Positions 36,376 through 48,043 of a DNA stretch of 64,000 nucleotides are shown here, piece after piece; within the stretch, counting starts at the first letter, position 1; every line of letters begins with the position of its first letter. The translations under genes and the position numbers were made by a program. Origin of the DNA: Cyclina sinensis (taxonomy: Eukaryota > Mollusca > Bivalvia > Venerida > Veneridae). The notes beneath the pieces were generated by a model. The model saw only the letters and a list, made by a program, of their open reading frames with translations. It was not told where the DNA came from and made no database searches. Location: NCBI GenBank assembly GCA_012932295.1, contig JAAONU010000016.1, forward strand, positions 31,309,290-31,373,289, read 5' to 3'.

Positions 36376-39300
36376 TCACCACCCAATGCCATGCTGAACT
36401 GGAATAAAACCAGTGTAATGTCCTGATGGGCTTGGAAATTTGTCCCTTATAACCTTTACACAGCAGGCGGGAACAGTTCTCCGATCGTCTTTCTGCAGCC
36501 GCCCATAGATCCACAGCACATACTGTCTGTAGGCAGCATGCCTCATGCCTTTGTTCGTGTCTTCTATATTGGCTGCTTCTTGCACAAACACGTCGTTCCT
36601 AAAAGCTTGTTGAATATGAAGTGTGAGTGGGTCTGTAACAACCAATCCCATTTCCTAAAAAAAGGGGAAATACACTAAAATAAGATTAAATTGCAATGAT
36701 TCTAACAGAAAACATGCATCATTCATTTAAGCTGTTGGAAGCTTTTGTTAAAGTAAAGTCTCACAGTCTGTAAAACATATGTGTCTCTTTTATGGAAACT
36801 AAGAAATATACACATATAGAATTGCCTTATTCATGACTGTTACTGATAGTTTACAGTTTATACAGAATGTTTTTTAGCTCTATTGTTTATGAAGCTTGAA
36901 GCTTATAGATACACTCTCCCGAATTTGTTCCTAGAACCAACCAGTGCTGAGAAATGATTATTAGTTTCTTGCTTAAGGAAACAACAGTCGGCCCCTGATG
37001 AGGTTCAAACACGCGCGGACAGCAATCCTTCGATTACAAGTCTGACATGTTACGTCTCGGCCATGCCACCACTCTGTTCAGGGTGGACTGTACAACACTG
37101 GCAAATCAGTACTTCTGCTCTTTATTGAAGGGCTATAATTAAAAGCAAAAAATGAAACATTAAGCAAAACTACTTACTGGTCTTATACTGTTACAGAACT
37201 GTGGTGCCATCCCACAGCACACCTTGTCCTCATCTCTCTCCATCGGTGGACATTTCGTACATATACACCATGACGGATGAGGGATTGATGGTGCAGGAGA
37301 ACCTTGATCAGGCGATTTTGCTTTTTGCCTGCGGGACAATATTTCAGCGATGTCTAAAATAAGGGCGGGCTGTCTGCTTGCCACTTCTTTGAGCATGGCC
37401 TTAGACTCCTCCTCTGTTAGGCTATCTATCATTTCCTGTCAATAAAACCAAATGTCATTTATTATATAATACTACTTCTTTTATGAAAGTTGAAACATAT
37501 ACATTGAATTTACAGTATTTAACAAAACTTCTATGTCATTACTTGAAGAGGGAATCAATCAATAAGTTAATACACAAGATAACGCAAAAACTTTGCAAAA
37601 CACTTCATGTGTGTCAGTTCTGAACTAAAGGAAATCTTGTCTAAGTCTTTCCACATCAGGGCTTTTGTTACAAATGTACATTTTGAGACTTGTGCCAGGG
37701 TCCATGTGAGGGCTAATTAAAAAAGAAATATTTCTGAACAAGAGCTGTCGTTGTAAACAGACATATGCCCCCGAAGCGAAGCATTTCCCTATAGATATAA
37801 ATCTATGATCAAGGTATCCAGGGGTCAAGGTCAGAGGGTATGTGTCCGAAGGAATGTTGTGTCAAAATATGAAGTAATAATGTTTACAAATAAGAAAACT
37901 ATATATGGCCAATGTTAAAGTTTTAAGAAAATACTATGTTCTAGGTGAAGGTCATCTAGGGGTCAAGGTCACTAAGGTTTTTTTTTACATTCAGAAAGGT
38001 CATGTCCCAAGGATTATTGTGTCCAAATATGAAGTAAATATGTTGCCTAATAAAAAAAGTTATGGCTAATGTCAAAGTTTTTGGGACAAAATGACTGACA
38101 GACGGACAGTTCAAAAACTATCTGCCTCCCTTAGGGGGCATAAAAAAATATTTCTGATAAGCATATATTATTAAGCATTGTTCAATTTGTTTACATTTGC
38201 AGCTTCTTCTCTCTCTTCATGCAGTCTGACGAGGTGTTCTTCCTCATCGTCTTGAAACTGAAGTCCTCGAAACACCCTTCCACCCCTTCTTCCTCCTCTT
38301 CCCTTGCCACGCCCTCTTCCTCTACCTCTTCCCCTACCTTTACCAGAGAGCAATGGTGAATCATCATCATCGTCACTGATGGAAGCTGGAGATTCCTAAC
38401 ATTAATCAATAAAAAAATTGATTATACTAGTGGATATATATTATTTTTGTCAAAACAAAAGGGTGCCTTTTAAGAAATGTACGCTAAGCAATGTTTTCTT
38501 ATAATTTAAATGACTATAATTGCGACATCCTAGCCAAATAAAGAGCCATTGAAAAAAATAGCACAATTTACCTTTTCTTCCAAAAGAAATATATATAACT
38601 AAGACAAGTTTACATATTTTAATTGGTTCAAAAACTTTGCACCTAAGGTAATTTTGTTTGTATGTCTTGCCAATTTAAAAAAAAACAAAACTGATGGGAT
38701 TTGATAAAGAACCTACTTTTTACCCGCAAAATTTTATGAAATATAATTTCAAATATTACAGAAAAACGACCTAACAGGAAGTGTAATGTACCGTTTCAAT
38801 GTCTTCAAATTCAAGGGCAAGTCGTGCTCTTTTTCGTCTTGGACGTCTACCTGCACTAGTTTGAGGCTCCTGTAAGACAAAAGTACACATTTGTTTGATG
38901 TTACTTGTATAAACCATGGTAGATGTATGTCAACATAAACACTTTTGTCTTGCTACAGTATGAACAAAGGTGCAATTATCCTTCCCTACAAAATTAAAAA
39001 AAAAATAGCAATAAGGTACAGTGGTACACTGACATCCTTTAGAGTCGATGTGTCTTGAAATCACTTTCCCCACACCGCTGTAGGTTCGAGACTCACTAGG
39101 GGTGTCCGTGAGATTTTTTCATGTGAGGAAGCCATCAAGCTGGCTTTGCGGAGCATCCATGGTTCTACCCAGATGCCTGCCTGTGCCAGAAACAATGTCC
39201 TGAGTGGCATCTGGGGTCTTTCTCCACCATTATAGCCCAATAAAAACAAACAAAAACACTGACATCCTTCAATTGTAAAAAAATACTGTTATTAGTGTGG

Positions 39301-39872
39301 GAAGATGACCATTGAAATCTATTCCTTTAGTTGACTTGATAATAATTATGTGGCACATCAAATCACATAAATAAACCTTTTTCTTTACATAGTTTTACAA
39401 CTTATCATGATCTATTTTTCAATCTTAAGGACTGCTTTTAACAAATAAATACTATTTTATATCTCAATGTTGCAGACAGATAGGCAGCTTAGTAATAGTA
39501 CACTGCATCAGTTTGACATTCATGCCTGAAACATACAGCACTTTAGCATTTTTTTCATGGACTATGTAATAAGAACACGATTGTCAATGGTCAGACATGT
39601 CCAAGGCAGTGATGATCATGTGTATATGAAATTTAACAAATTGCGTTTAAAATGTTTTGATATGACCCCTCGCTATTGCTATCAAAACAATTGGATTATA
39701 TTCCTTTGTTTACGACTACATGGCCATATTGAATCGTGCGTTTACATTGCATTCAAATCAAATTTATATAAAGTTGATATTTAACTATAATACTATTTCA
39801 AAAACAATGTGGTAAGGAAGAAATAACATAAATACTAACGTCTTCAATATTTGACATCGATGTGTCCGCCAT
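36376..39872 (-). CDS. P2X7-ballast-like, Arg-Gly-rich nuclear-type protein (5 exons, 282 aa)
   Basis: Exons on the minus strand: 39872-39840, 38869-38792, 38395-38195, 37435-37178, 36654-36376. All introns are GT-AG and all exons are in phase 0, giving an unbroken protein. The start is the first ATG (MADTSMSNIED). Residues 16-28 are Arg/Lys-rich, like a nuclear signal. D45-D49 is an acidic run, and G55-R77 is a GRGRGRG-type box, usually RNA- or nucleic-acid-binding. Residues 160-282 match the Cys-rich intracellular 'ballast' domain known from the vertebrate P2X7 receptor: WCICTKC (C161, C163, C166), CC at 177-178, C185, HAAYRQYVLW (229-238), VPACC (251-255) and IRDKFP...GHYTGF (259-273). No membrane segments or channel part are present. 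In P2X7 this domain binds zinc and guanine nucleotides; here the role is unknown. It lies within the transposon, opposite to the transposase gene. Confidence 0.85.
36958..37078 (-). repeat. tRNA-derived SINE of a second family, in intron 4 of the ballast-like gene
   Basis: The minus strand reads GGTGGCATGGCCGAGACG with box A TGGCCGAGACG. About 55 bases later comes GTTTGAACCTC as a degraded box B, then an A/T-rich end. The body does not match the SINE family at 35503. Confidence 0.6.
37738..38147 (-). repeat. 'GCCCCCGAAG...ACAGCTCTTGT' modular repeat, inverted copy (intron 3 of ballast-like gene)
   Basis: Begins ACAAGAGCTGTCG...CATATGCCCCCGAAG and ends CTCCCTTAGGGGGCATAAAA on the plus strand. 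Internal GGTCAAGGTCA segments match those of 31993-32545 in reverse, giving an inverted pair about 5 kb apart within the transposon. Confidence 0.78.
39026..39269 (+). repeat. 5'-truncated SINE with 14-bp target-site duplication
   Basis: ACACTGACATCCTT occurs at 39026-39039 and 39256-39269. Between them is a SINE of the 35503 family that begins in the middle of the tRNA-like head (GAGTCGATGTGTCTTGAAATCAC), so box A is missing but box B GGTTCGAGACT is present. It ends with a CAATAAAAACAAACAAA tail. It lies in intron 1 of the ballast-like gene. Confidence 0.85.
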
Positions 39873-39897
39873 GTTTCTCGCAGTTTTACACTCGCAT

Positions 39898-39903
39898 CAC
39901 GTG
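39898..39903. promoter_or_regulatory. CACGTG box upstream of the ballast-like gene
   Basis: A palindromic E-box 26 bases before the start codon on the minus strand, next to a G/C-rich stretch (39904-39931). It mirrors the CACGTG at 24089 at the other end of the transposon. Promoter role inferred. Confidence 0.4.
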
Positions 39904-40095
39904 ACGCTTCGAAGGTGCGCGCTGAAGGGCATCTCCTGTTATTTTTAAACCGGGAAATACTTTCCAGTGTTGATGGGACCTGCGATCTTTTCTAATATTT
40001 TCTACATATAACACAAAGGATTCCGCGACTTTTAATTAATAATATATTGAAATGTATTTATATGATATATTCATGTTATTTTTACACACTGGTAA

Positions 40096-40125
40096 GTTTA
40101 CTTCACCATATCTGGGTCAGTCGCT
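40096..40125 (-). repeat. Right terminal inverted repeat of the TTAA transposon
   Basis: The reverse complement starts AGCGACTGACCCAGAT, matching the left end in 15 of 16 bases. Confidence 0.85.
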
Positions 40126-40129
40126 TTAA
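40126..40129 (+). repeat. TTAA target-site duplication, right
   Basis: Directly abuts the right terminal repeat; partner of 23826-23829. Confidence 0.85.
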
Positions 40130-40929
40130 ATAGCGTTTGATAGTCTCAACTATTCTTTCAATCAGGATACACTAAAAGTTTTTAATTTAATTATAGTTTT
40201 AACATTGATAAATGTATTTTACAATAAACCACAAGTTGTACATTGATCAACTGATTTCTTTCAGACTTTTTCAATGTAACCCGATGAGATAGACAAGGCT
40301 GTCCTCTATCGCCTAATATATTCATGTCAGCAATAGATTTATTATCAGTGGAAATAAGGGAAAACAAAAACAATTAAAAGGTATTGAAATTTTAGACCGG
40401 AGGTAAAAAACAGCATGTTTGCAGAATAGGTTCAAAGAAAAAATCAGCATGACGTAATATAAATTGTAGGCAAAATATGAACAAATTTATGAACATCTGA
40501 AAGTGGAATAACACTAGGAATAATTTTCCATACAGAAAATATATCGATTTAAATTACACCCCTAGACTAAATCAAATTCAAAATGACAAAAACGTGTAGA
40601 AAGCAAAACATTTAACACTCATAGGTAAAAATTCTGTATATAGATCATTAATTTTACCGAAATTAACATATTTATTCTCAGTCCTGCCAACTCCCTCAGA
40701 GCAAATGAAAAAAATGTTAACAAAAGACAGTTACAACTTTATCTGGAACTCGAAAAGGGCTAAAGTAAAAAGGAATACTATAATTCAAAATATTGAGGAT
40801 GGTGGAATAAATATGATCGACTTCCGATATACATTAACTCTATTAAATCAACCTGGAGAAACAGAATAACAAATACGAAAAAATAAAGGGAATAAAATCA
40901 AGCTGGATAAACAGAATAACAAATACAAA
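40130..40929 (+). pseudogene. L1/Tx1-type LINE ORF2, second half
   Basis: Resumes the RT broken at 23829: AFDSLNYSFNQDTLKVFN (40133-40190), then the RQGCPLSPNIFMSAIDLL block (near 40290-40345) and the C-terminal region LILPKLTYLFSVLPTPSEQM (near 40650-40710) with FIWNSKRAKVKRNTIIQ and EDGGINMIDFRYTL following. The YxDD box is not clearly preserved and frames shift, so it is a pseudogene. A short direct duplication (GAAACAGAATAACAAATAC-like, 40857-40876 and 40908-40926) lies at its end, just before the next repeat. Confidence 0.85.
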
Positions 40930-41686
40930 ACAAGAGCTGTCACTAGAAATTGACATATGCCCCCGAAATGTAGCTTTGAAATGAAACTGGTGTAAATATA
41001 TAATTGAATGTGCCTGTGGAAAAGAGATCAGACAAAAAATAGAGCAAGAACTGAATGTAAATGGTAACACGTTCTGGTTTCAATAAAATCCCACAAACGG
41101 TTTTGGAGCTGTAGCTTGGACAAGATTTTAATAAAGAAATTATAGTACAAAATGACTACGGGCCAATAACACTGCCAAAAATAATCTGAGCAGAAATTCT
41201 TGACGATATACACAAAAAAGCTTGTTGACAAACATGCCTGTGAAGTTTCAATGAAATTCTCCAAGCGGTTTTGGAGATGAACTGTGGACAAACTTCAATA
41301 TAGAAGTAAGATTTAAAAAATGACTATGTGCCAATAACTTTGGCAAAAATAAATCTAGCATAATCTCCTGACGATATGCACAACTACGCTTGGAGACAAA
41401 CATTCCTGTTAAGTTTCAATGAAATCTCTCAAGCGGTTTTGGAGATGAAGCGAGGACAAGATTTTACAGTAAAAATGACTAAGTTCCCATAACTCTGCCA
41501 AAAATAAATCGAGCGGAATCTCAAGATGATATGCACAATAAGACTTGGTGACAAACACTCCTTTTAAGTTTCAATGAAATCCCTAAAGCTGCTTTGGAGA
41601 TGAAGTTAGGACAAGATTTTACATGACGGACGGCCGGACGGACAGACAGTGCGATTACTATATGTCTCCCTTCGGGGGCATAAAAA
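40930..41686 (-). repeat. 'GCCCCCGAA...ACAGCTCTTGT' modular repeat, 'GGTTTTGGAGATGAA' core, minus copy
   Basis: On the plus strand it starts ACAAGAGCTGTCACTAG...ATGCCCCCGAAATG and ends CGGACGGACAGACAGTGCG...CTTCGGGGGCATAAAA. Four to five internal units of about 130-150 bp each carry GTTTCAATGAAAT, AAGCGGTTTTGGAGATGAA and TGACGATATGCACAA segments. It matches 56913-57917 in reverse. Confidence 0.82.
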
Positions 41687-42535
41687 TATGATGGACTTCC
41701 GAAATACATTAAAGGGGCATAAAAATAAAGGGACATGGAAAGAAATAACAAACAAACAGATTAAAAATAAAAAGATTATTTTACCCTACGCGCTCGTGAA
41801 TATATTCAATTGTATCACTTCACGATGAGATATATTCCATATCTATTCAAAACAAACAAATATCCTCTATATGTTTCTAATTTACATTTCGTGCATATTT
41901 ATGCATTTTTTTAATATTAAACCACAAGACTAGGGACGTGTTTATCCGCCATTGATTATCTCATTATTATATTCTCAGGTGACTTATTTCTAAGCAATGA
42001 ATACGTATATTATAAAAACAAATTCTAACAAATTAGTTATAAGCACTTTACCAATTTTACGTTCGAACAGAAGTAGCAATAGCACTCAGCAATTAACCCT
42101 TGTCGTAATGACTGAAATATACCACGGGTAACTGACTATCGCGATCGTTTAGGCTGATGTTGTTGAAAAGTAAATAAAACGTGCTCCGTTCTCATACGTA
42201 ACTGAAAAACAGATAAATTTGGTAAATATATAGGTCTATAATTACAATCATAATAGAAATCCTTAAGACGGAAAATACAACAATCACGTGACAAGTCTCT
42301 GGAGTTAAGTAATAAAAGGCTTTTAGTGAAAGCCTTGTTGTGTTTGTTTTGAATGACAATGTGAATCAAGCCTTAATGTGGTTAGAAGAGAAAAGTTTTT
42401 ACTGGTATTAACGAAGATTAGTTTGTGTATTTTTAAGGGTTTCGATGGCTATGTTATATTGATGATTGAAATGTACTTGATCAGAAAAATATATCAAGAA
42501 ATAATTACCTTATCGTTGCTGATATTTGTTTCGCG
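41687..42535. other. LINE scrap, then nothing recognised
   Basis: 41686-41712 (ATATGATGGACTTCCGAAAT...) repeats the LINE stretch at 40811-40838 with a few changes. The rest is A+T-rich non-coding DNA. Confidence 0.5.
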
Positions 42536-42536
42536 T

Positions 42537-42570
<34 letters not shown>
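42536..42570. repeat. (CT)n microsatellite
   Basis: CT dinucleotides, interrupted once by TTT. Confidence 0.9.
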
Positions 42571-45500
42571 GACATAGTACTGTTTCATGTACACAAAATG
42601 CAATTAAGATTTACCTAGACCTAGTATGTCAGCTCTTACTTATATTCATTTAGATTTTAAAACTGAATTTCAAATGCAGAGATAATTTTATGAATTTCAG
42701 AGATATTTAAATTAAATGGTCTTTCTTTATTTCTCTACACATTTTGACGCCAAACTTTACAAGAATCAACATTTATCGTCCAAACGATCAATATTTGATA
42801 ACGTAGATTTTCAATTTTAAAATTTAGAACTGTTGCAAACTTTATGTGCGTAGGACATTTCTGTTAAAACTTAACTTTGCATTAACGAGTTTAGTATGTC
42901 TTATGCTATTTACGAAGTAGGCTATATTTAGTGTCCCGCACTACGACGTTTTTTAAGATATGAAAACCTGTAAGCATTAATCTATTTCAGCTCTGTTTTC
43001 ATAATAATCAGTAACAAAAATTTACCTAAGCAATGTGTTAGTATTTTTTCTTATTTCAATTGATCAGTTATTGTAAATGTACTCCATTGAACCAAGGTTG
43101 CGCTGACTATTATAGACAGTGAAGTCTTCGTCTAGAAGATAAAGTCCTAAGTCCGACGAAAGATTACGCGTCTACATTGTGTATTTGACATCCTATTTTC
43201 TGCTTTTACTCTTTCTTTCTATATCAGACAATAGTTCCATCTTACTTTTAACGCTCTGATTCAGATCATGCCATTTGCAGATAATTTTCTGTCTGCGAAT
43301 GGTATGTTTCCTCGGCTTAATGCTATACTGTATAAATTCGACATAATTCAATACTTGCTTTAAATACTAAATTAGGTTACTTATCTGTCTGTGAATTTCT
43401 TTTCAAATTTATAGAAGTGTAAATGACATGACTGAACTTCATTCATCAGGTCAAATTTATTCGATGTAGAAGAGCTTTACTTTCAACCAACATGAAATTT
43501 AAGGCTAGCCGTCAAGAGGGAAGTAATTATTCAAAGGTGGGTACAACGAGGTAAAGTAACTACAATCATCTGTACGAAGTATTGGTCATTCGAAATATAA
43601 ATCTTCTATTTCCTCCTATTACAAAATGGCACGCTGTACATAAATGTCTGGCATAAATGTGTTAGAAGACACAGAGACGCAATCAAAATTTTCACTGACA
43701 GCTAAATGAACCAGGGATTCCAGTTCAGATATTCAGTTATTAATGCTTATGCAAACAATCAAATGATTTTTGCCGCGAGAAGATATTGTTGAAATATAGA
43801 ACAAGCCACTGTAGACTTTCTCAGCGGAAGTACAAACAACAGACATGTGTAATGTAATAAGTATCAGTTTATTCATTTCTTTGGCATTGTTACTCTAAAC
43901 AATATTTTTTTTTCATGGCGCTTTTGGTGAAAAAGAATTGAATCTGAATATGGACATTGTTATTATTATAATACAATAAACTTTATGATTTCCTGTTTGA
44001 AGTCGTATGTATCTCTGTCTCTGAACGTAGGTTCTAACGTGAAATGAATGTCCTCTTTAAGATCATACTATTTTTTTAAACATTTCCACAATGCGATCTG
44101 AGATAATTGTGGTAGATATCGCTGTTTAATAATTTTCCACATTCAAACTGTCTTCCATACGTCAGATTAATCGATCAGGTATTTGGTTAATGAATCCTGT
44201 TTAAACGTAACTTTGCTTTTGGATACAGTTAATAATGGAATACATTCAACATTAATTTCGGTGATATAAACTACTGTTTGTATTAAAACAGTCATGTACA
44301 TGACATCCGAAACTAAATAAGTTTTAAGGTCTGCTTGTAGCTATTAAATATTAATTATTAATAATAATTTATACCTTGTAAAATTATTTAAATATCTTTT
44401 GGCCCGAACAGTTATTTAATTTCTAGGCAATGATATTCCTCAGTGTTGACTATACTTAAAATGTCAGTGCTACCACATACGACAAAACATACGACAAAAA
44501 TAGCGAAATTTGATTAAAGACTGTGTTCCAGTCAGAGCTGATAAAAAACATTTTCAAGAAATTTATTCCGAGCCCATGCGTAATGATTGTAATTGGTGTA
44601 GCCTTATTGCAAGAAAAAATCTTGTAAAACGTTGTTATCTGAAAAAGGACTCCACTGTTTGTATGCCTATTTCGTGGTGTCTCTAAAAAGGCCTTTAACA
44701 ATGTCTTCGGCAATTACAGAAACAGCAGAACAATGTAATTGTCCATATGCCTGATGAAATAATAAAAGAAAATTACTGTCCAAGGGGTTATTTAATCAGT
44801 ATATTATTATGCTAATAATGGCGTAGTTGCTTTGACTATCTACATTTGCCGCCAACTGAGTGGTTTGTCTTCTAGTAAAGCATTACAAAATTACAATTTA
44901 TATAGCTGTTATGATTTTTCTTTCTACCTAGGACATATTTTAACTTTATTACTGTGAACGCCATGTTATTTTGAAAAAGGAAAAACAAACTTACGTCTTG
45001 AAAATCTTAAGCTAATTTATGGCTGTCAAAACTGTTGTGATAAGTTATCCTTTTTACATAAAATTGTATTCACTTCTGTCACGACATAATATATGCTGTA
45101 GTTCAAATTTTAAATACTTTCTGTATGGTTGTTTTACATACATTTATTCCGAGTAATGTATTACTAAGAATATAATCATAAAATTTCAGAAGCAATTATT
45201 TGACATAAGCTGCCGTGTTGACGCACATACTTTTGTATTTATACTTGACAGATGTTAAAACCCTTTTCTCTGTAAGCAATCTAAAAAGAAACAAATAATG
45301 CACACATGCTCCTTAGTTATGTGGCTTTTGCAATTTACCTATCTTACATATTCATGCAAGATCCGGTTACTTCACTTGTGCATGAAAAAGTGCCATGCCT
45401 AGCCAATACATGTCTGATATTTTTTAACATAATATCTTTTAAACTTGTGTGTGAAACGAAATATTTGTTTACATTTTTGACAAACGTTAAAAGGGTTCCA

Positions 45501-46106
45501 TTGATTAAAAGAAATGACAGAATTCTGCGTGTTATTTCATATTTTTTCTGTATCTTTGGTTTATACTAATAGCTTGCTAATTTGGAATTCTAAATTTTCT
45601 GGTAAACTTGGATGATGAAAATGTAAATAATGGAAAGCCATCAGTAAACTAAAAATGGTCGTGACATATCATGATATTTGTTTTTACGGAAATTATGCCT
45701 TGCGGAATAAGATTTTTGTTTTGATGGCTTTGTATAGCAATCAAGAATGTGATAGTGAAATTAGCACAAAAGCTGGTAATGTGTGCATATGACACTCGTC
45801 AAGAGGACGAAGCATGAAGACAAAGGGCAATAATGTAAGTAAAACATAACTGTGAGAATTAACCATCTGCTCATCAAACCGCACATTAAGATCATTGATC
45901 CTCTTAAAAGAATTTGTCAAACAGCTTCTTACATCTATACATAAAAAGAGCATTTTTACATTATTCACAATGGAAATTCTTTCCTGTGTGACCATACATG
46001 CACGTAGAAGGTTATTTATCTCAGGAAGTGTAAAGAATACAAAGAATTATAATGCTCTTATAGATAGGCACAGCGTTCGGACATGAGCAACGCTCTATGC
46101 ATATTA

Positions 46107-46110
<4 letters not shown>
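42571..46110. other. No gene seen
   Basis: About 3.5 kb of A+T-rich DNA. Open frames are short and show no recognisable domain or splice-linked pattern. Confidence 0.5.

Positions 46111-46138
<28 letters not shown>
46111..46138. repeat. (TG)14 microsatellite
   Basis: Fourteen uninterrupted TG units. Confidence 0.95.
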
Positions 46139-48031
46139 GTGGGGGTATAAAAATTCATACAAAAAAAAATGAAATGTTCGACACACACGGCTGTAGTATA
46201 ACATCGAATACAGCAAATACTAATAGTTATGCATTTCTTTACGAACATCTACACATTTCTCCTATTTATCTGTGAAAAACTAGGTACTTGCATAAAATGA
46301 TTAATGCAAAGTTCTACACCAACAATTCTTCGATGCGCAGTCAGGCGTTCGGACAATGCTTTATAATGTACCTATTGGAACATAGGTTTTATAAAAACAG
46401 TATGTTTGTGTACTGTATTCATGAATATTAAAATTCTGCCTTATCTTAAAAACAAAAAGGACTTCTTAGATAATAATATAATCAATCTTAATGAAACAGA
46501 AATTATAAAAACGCTTCATTTAAATAGAATAAGAATGTCTTCGTATTTTTGTTAAATCTAGCTCTAAATGAAGAAAGTTCTTGGCCTTTTGTTGATACTA
46601 TAATTTGTAACATAAAACTTAAACTGTCCTTGCTAATAACTTAACATTTGACAGTAATAAGTAACAAAACTGGGAGAAGAAGGTATGTATGTAACAAAAG
46701 GGGGATTTAGAATTCCACTAAATTGACAAATATTGAAAGCGATACGAATTTTATCATCGCCATAATTTCAAGTTGTACTTTTTGTTTGACAGTGTTTCTG
46801 ATTTCTGTAGAATTACAATGCATTTACTCTGTGGTTCAGTATAATTTGAACAGCTTAATACAATGAAAGATGATTATTTTAATCAACCAAAACATTAATT
46901 TACTTGACATTCAGCTTGTAAACCCTTTGGAAAGTCTTTATGCCTTGCCATTCTTGAAGATAATTCTTGCAATTACTTTGGACGTAATTACTTGATGTGC
47001 TGTGAATGGCAATAGACAGCAGCTTATATAAATTATATCCTCCCAAAATGGCAAAACGACAACTCTCTAAGTATGTGAAAGTTTATAGTATTGCTTAATA
47101 CTAAGTTTACCTGTATTAGTCAGAATATTGTACTGACATCGGGTAATAATTTATTCATAGCAATCACATGTACATGTTTCTAAAGAAAATGAAATGCTCT
47201 TGATTTTAGGGTATGAATGATTACCAATAATATATGCCAACAGATATCTGGAAAAAGAATTGATAAATTATACCATTTAGAAAACTTAGCAAGGTCAGAA
47301 TGTAGTTAATATCATTTCTTATATCGAAACGGTGCTGTCATATTTAGAGAAAATGTACACCCGCTGACGTTAAGAAAAATGTACATTCTAATCCTGACAG
47401 CAAATAAGTGGTCGTTAGCCGTTCTACACGCATTCATAGAATATATACACTCGAAACTTATCAGATCGAAGTTCGTATTCACCACTGTAAAATGCTATGT
47501 TTTTAACAACTGTTGTGCAGACATACCATATACTGCTGTTGTTTGACTTTGTGAAATACATTCCAGTAACGATACATTCGCGTGTTTGTCTTCATTTAGA
47601 AAAAAAATATTTTGTTTTCTTTTCTATATCTGTGTTAAATGAGAGATTGAAATAAATATTCAAAGTAAATAACAGCGTGCGTGCCAAATTATGATACAGT
47701 AATGGTAGTTTTAATGATTACACTTAATGTTAGTCTATTTTTCATTATTTGCACCGTGTTTTGTCAAGAATAAATACATGTTTCCTTATTTCGCTTCTTC
47801 TATAGAGATTGTCATGTGGTCTGTGCTTGTACTAATGAAGGGTTGCAGCGTACTTGCTCATTAAGTTGTCAGACTTCTGAGTGACACTCGTAATAATCTA
47901 GGATGAGTCACTGTCATATCACACAATCATTACAGGATACACAGATCATTGTGTGCACAGTAATTGAAGGATTACGAGAATCTCAATGTCTTAACAAGAA
48001 AAGAATTCTATTTTTACTATTTATATTTATT
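46139..48031. other. No gene seen
   Basis: A+T-rich intergenic DNA. No coding or repeat structure was recognised. Confidence 0.5.
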
Positions 48032-48043
48032 CCCCCCCCCCCC
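48032..48043. repeat. Poly-C tract of 12
   Basis: Twelve consecutive C followed by ACCC. Isolated homopolymer. Confidence 0.9.

Larger units (their letters stand above)
23830..40125 (+). mobile_element. 16.3-kb two-gene DNA transposon with TTAA target duplications
   Basis: The left end AGGGACTGACCCAGAT is matched by the right end read on the other strand, AGCGACTGACCCAGAT, and similarity continues (CTGGTGAATTGAAC against ATGGTGAAGTAAAC) to about 30 bp. TTAA flanks both ends. The ends fall within codons of one LINE RT that reads ...LFLADFK before and AFDSLNYSF after, which fixes the boundaries independently; two extra bases (TA) remain in the empty-site reading. Inside are a plus-strand transposase-like gene and a minus-strand P2X7-ballast-like gene that converge. 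TTAA duplications are known for piggyBac and Kolobok elements. The protein does not read as piggyBac, so a Kolobok-like relationship is plausible but unproven. Length and 13+4 introns are unusual for a cut-and-paste element. Confidence 0.88.

Noticed and set aside
38195..38395. Second, overlapping Glu-rich frame in exon 3 of the ballast-like gene
   Set aside because: A shifted reading of the GGA/AGA-rich Arg-Gly box. It does not join the other exons in frame.
36376..39872. A P2X receptor channel gene
   Set aside because: Only the intracellular ballast region is present. There are no membrane segments or ectodomain exons anywhere nearby on that strand.
23830..40125. Two ordinary host genes that happen to be neighbours
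   Set aside because: The terminal repeats, TTAA flanks and the precisely split LINE argue that the whole interval moved as a unit. Domesticated copies elsewhere remain possible.
46021..46248. Coding frame across the (TG)n repeat
   Set aside because: It contains a Thr-His run from the microsatellite and nothing else recognisable.
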